Of a stretch of DNA of 64,000 nucleotides, positions 62,339-64,000 are shown piece by piece. The translations under genes and the position numbers were made by a program. How positions within the stretch are numbered: the first letter of the stretch is position 1; every line of letters begins with the position of its first letter. This DNA comes from Neckera pumila (lineage: Eukaryota; Streptophyta; Bryopsida; Hypnales; Neckeraceae). The stretch spans positions 14,815,823 through 14,879,822 of the forward strand of contig OZ018408.1 in assembly GCA_963969595.1 (NCBI GenBank). The letters run 5' to 3'. The notes below the pieces were generated by a model. The model was given only the letters and a program-made list of their open reading frames with translations. It did no database searches and was not told the origin of the DNA.

Positions 62339-62459
62339 CCCCTACATGTAAAAATTGCGTTTTTTTGGCAATATTGTGATTTTAGGCAGCTCACTATGAA
62401 TGGAGTTTTTAATTTCTTTTATTTGGAAGTTTCACACAACACGTGCCCAAAAAGTAGCT

Positions 62460-63594
62460 CTAACCTTTAAAGGCCCATTGTCCCTATGAGGGACAAATAG
62501 GATTTGGGCAAATACCTACGGACTGAATTTTTGTTGTGATTTTTCAAAACTTTTTTGGAAGATAGAAAAATTGCTAAGCTTCTTGGGAATATAATTTTTT
62601 TTCAAATGGGGCCTGGAACAAAATTTATGCCCAAATAAGCTCAAAATAGGGGTCACATGCAAGCCAAATAAATTTTGCAAAAATTAAAATTAAATTTTTT
62701 TTTTTTTTCTTGTAGATTGTATTTTTGTCTATCTAGAAAGTTTTTACACATTTCATTCAGTTTTTTATTAGAAACTTATAAAGAAAAGTTCCATATGGTT
62801 TTGTTTGTTTACAAAAACAATATGACCATCAAAATTAGTTCATTTTAACTCCACCTAAAATATATTAATATTTAAGATATTGCCTCTATCTCATACCTAC
62901 TCCTATTTAACAATTTTTTAAGAATGAAAATTAAATTTTTTTGAATTCTATTTTTATCCAGACTCTCAATTCAATTTTACACTATAAAGGTTTAAAGCTT
63001 AAAACTTTGTAGTGCAAAAATTTAAATTAAAAATGTTCAAAGTCATAAAACATTAGAGGAGTTTTGGGCCTTCTAAGAGACTGCGAGTTCTCGGACTGTG
63101 GGAACTCTGCAAGAATGCTAGGACATTGCCAAATGGCCAAGTTGACATTGGCTGACGTGACCAAGCGATTGCCACATCAATTTTGAAAAAAATAAAAATA
63201 AAAAAAAAATTGGTGGAAATGATATTTCAGTAATTTTTTATTTTTTATTTTTTTTGAAAAAAAAAATTTGACACACCCGTACCTTTTGTTCCCTGAATCT
63301 GGGCAGAGTGGGGAACGGGCCTGAAACAGTCTTCCAAGGCCCCCAAAACTCCTCTAATGTCTAGTCCGGCTATGTGTTGGAAAACGTTTTTTTTTACTTT
63401 AAATGTTGATATCCTACATCTACGCGGTCAAAAATTCTGAAATTTTTTCCACATATTTTCACATGAGTTAGGTGTAAGATCCTATGGTTAGATGTGCAAG
63501 AAAAACATTTTTCAATTTTTTAACTCTTTGCTATAAAAATGATAGTTTTGGGTGTTTTTTAGCAGAAAAAAAGCCTTGGGCCTTTAGGGGTTAA
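62460..63594 (+). mobile_element. Subfamily A TTAA element nested in subfamily C and itself interrupted
   Basis: It starts TAACCTTTAAAGGCCCATTG (a decayed TTAACCCCTAAAGGACC) and ends GCCTTTAGGGGTTAA. It follows 1351-2282 apart from the inserted block at 63050-63360. The target TTAA is intact on the right and mutated to CTAA on the left. Confidence 0.7.
63050..63360. mobile_element. Short element with ACATTAGAGGAGTTTTGGG termini
   Basis: ACATTAGAGGAGTTTTGGG at the left is mirrored exactly by CCCAAAACTCCTCTAATGT at the right. Because the ends are palindromic around TA the target duplication is ambiguous (TA or none). The 311-bp interior is GC-richer with a CTGACGTGA segment. It interrupts the subfamily A element at 62460-63594, the innermost layer of a three-level nest. 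Confidence 0.75.
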
Positions 63595-64000
63595 GGCCCA
63601 ACAATTTTCATAACTTTTGACTACATGGTTGGAAAGTTATTGCATGATATGTAGTTTTCATTGCTGGGCGGTCAGCTCGGGCAGCTGACAAAACTTCTTC
63701 AAAAATCACTTTTCAAAAAAATTAAAAATTTGAAATTGATTGTCTAGATTTGTATACAAGTGAAAAGCTTTGAATCATTCCATTTTAATTAATGAGATGA
63801 AAGTTATGAGGAATTTTGGTTTGTGGGTAGCTATAATTTTCAATGACCCCAAATTGTTTTTGGCTTCACATCTTCTGCTTTCAAAAGGCACTCAATGTTT
63901 TCCCATTTCCACCAGCTCAACTAGTCATCCATTTTGCATGTCTGTCTATTGGTAAGAATTACTTGGCGGATGGTTTTGCAATATACCGATTGTAGTTAAA

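Larger units (their letters stand above)
62335..63960 (+). mobile_element. Subfamily C TTAA element interrupted by a subfamily A element
   Basis: The left part (62335-62459: TTAACCCCTACATG, then GGCAGCTCACTATGAATGGAG) and the right part (from 63591: TTAAGGCCCAACAATTTTCA, then TAACTTTTGACTACATG) are adjacent in the minus-strand reading of 35007-35948. Here they are separated by the element at 62460-63594. The right part can be followed to about 63850 and then reaches sequence I cannot match. Confidence 0.65.

Overview
The window is nuclear DNA from a eukaryote, most likely in the green-plant lineage. I cannot name the species. Supporting evidence: every gene I could reconstruct has spliceosomal GT-AG introns with plant-like short lengths (about 75-475 bp). 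One gene is a naphthoate (DHNA-CoA) synthase of phylloquinone synthesis carrying a peroxisomal PTS2 signal, as in plants. The repeats include Stowaway-, Tourist- and CACTA-type miniature elements of the kind common in plants. Exons are GC-richer islands in very AT-rich, repeat-filled DNA. A GPI-type transferrin and a piggyBac transposase are unusual for flowering plants, so a non-seed plant or streptophyte alga is my best guess (inference only).

Layout. 1-8.2 kb: AT-rich, no gene, several TTAA-flanked elements and minisatellites. 8.2-16.1 kb, minus strand: a transferrin-like gene (16102 to 14415), apparently disrupted by one in-frame stop and one frameshift. Downstream of it lies a broken second copy, whose exon-3-like piece (12.1-12.4 kb) and exon-4-like piece (8.2-8.35 kb) have been separated by a nest of transposable elements (8609-11675). 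16.2-38 kb: gene-poor, with MITEs, palindromes, segmental repeats and a (TTA)n microsatellite. 38.1-43.3 kb: a decayed piggyBac-superfamily transposase (40.6-42.4 kb), preceded by a degenerate ~105-bp tandem repeat and followed by two TTAA-ended terminus-like sequences. 44.0-57.2 kb: the gene island, with a 12-exon GH95 alpha-L-fucosidase (+), a 4-exon RING-between-RING E3 ligase (+) and a 9-exon naphthoate synthase (-, convergent). 57.3-64 kb: again only TTAA-type elements and AT-rich DNA, including a three-level nest at the end.

The exon models of the fucosidase, the E3 ligase and the synthase are phase-consistent from ATG to stop (859, 512 and 342 residues). The genes do not form a pathway: cell-wall glycan trimming, ubiquitin ligation, phylloquinone synthesis and surface iron binding are separate jobs. 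The most striking larger pattern is a family of ~930-bp non-coding elements bounded by TTAA and sharing the end CCCCTAAAG. They resemble piggyBac-type MITEs and lie in the same window as a dead piggyBac transposase.
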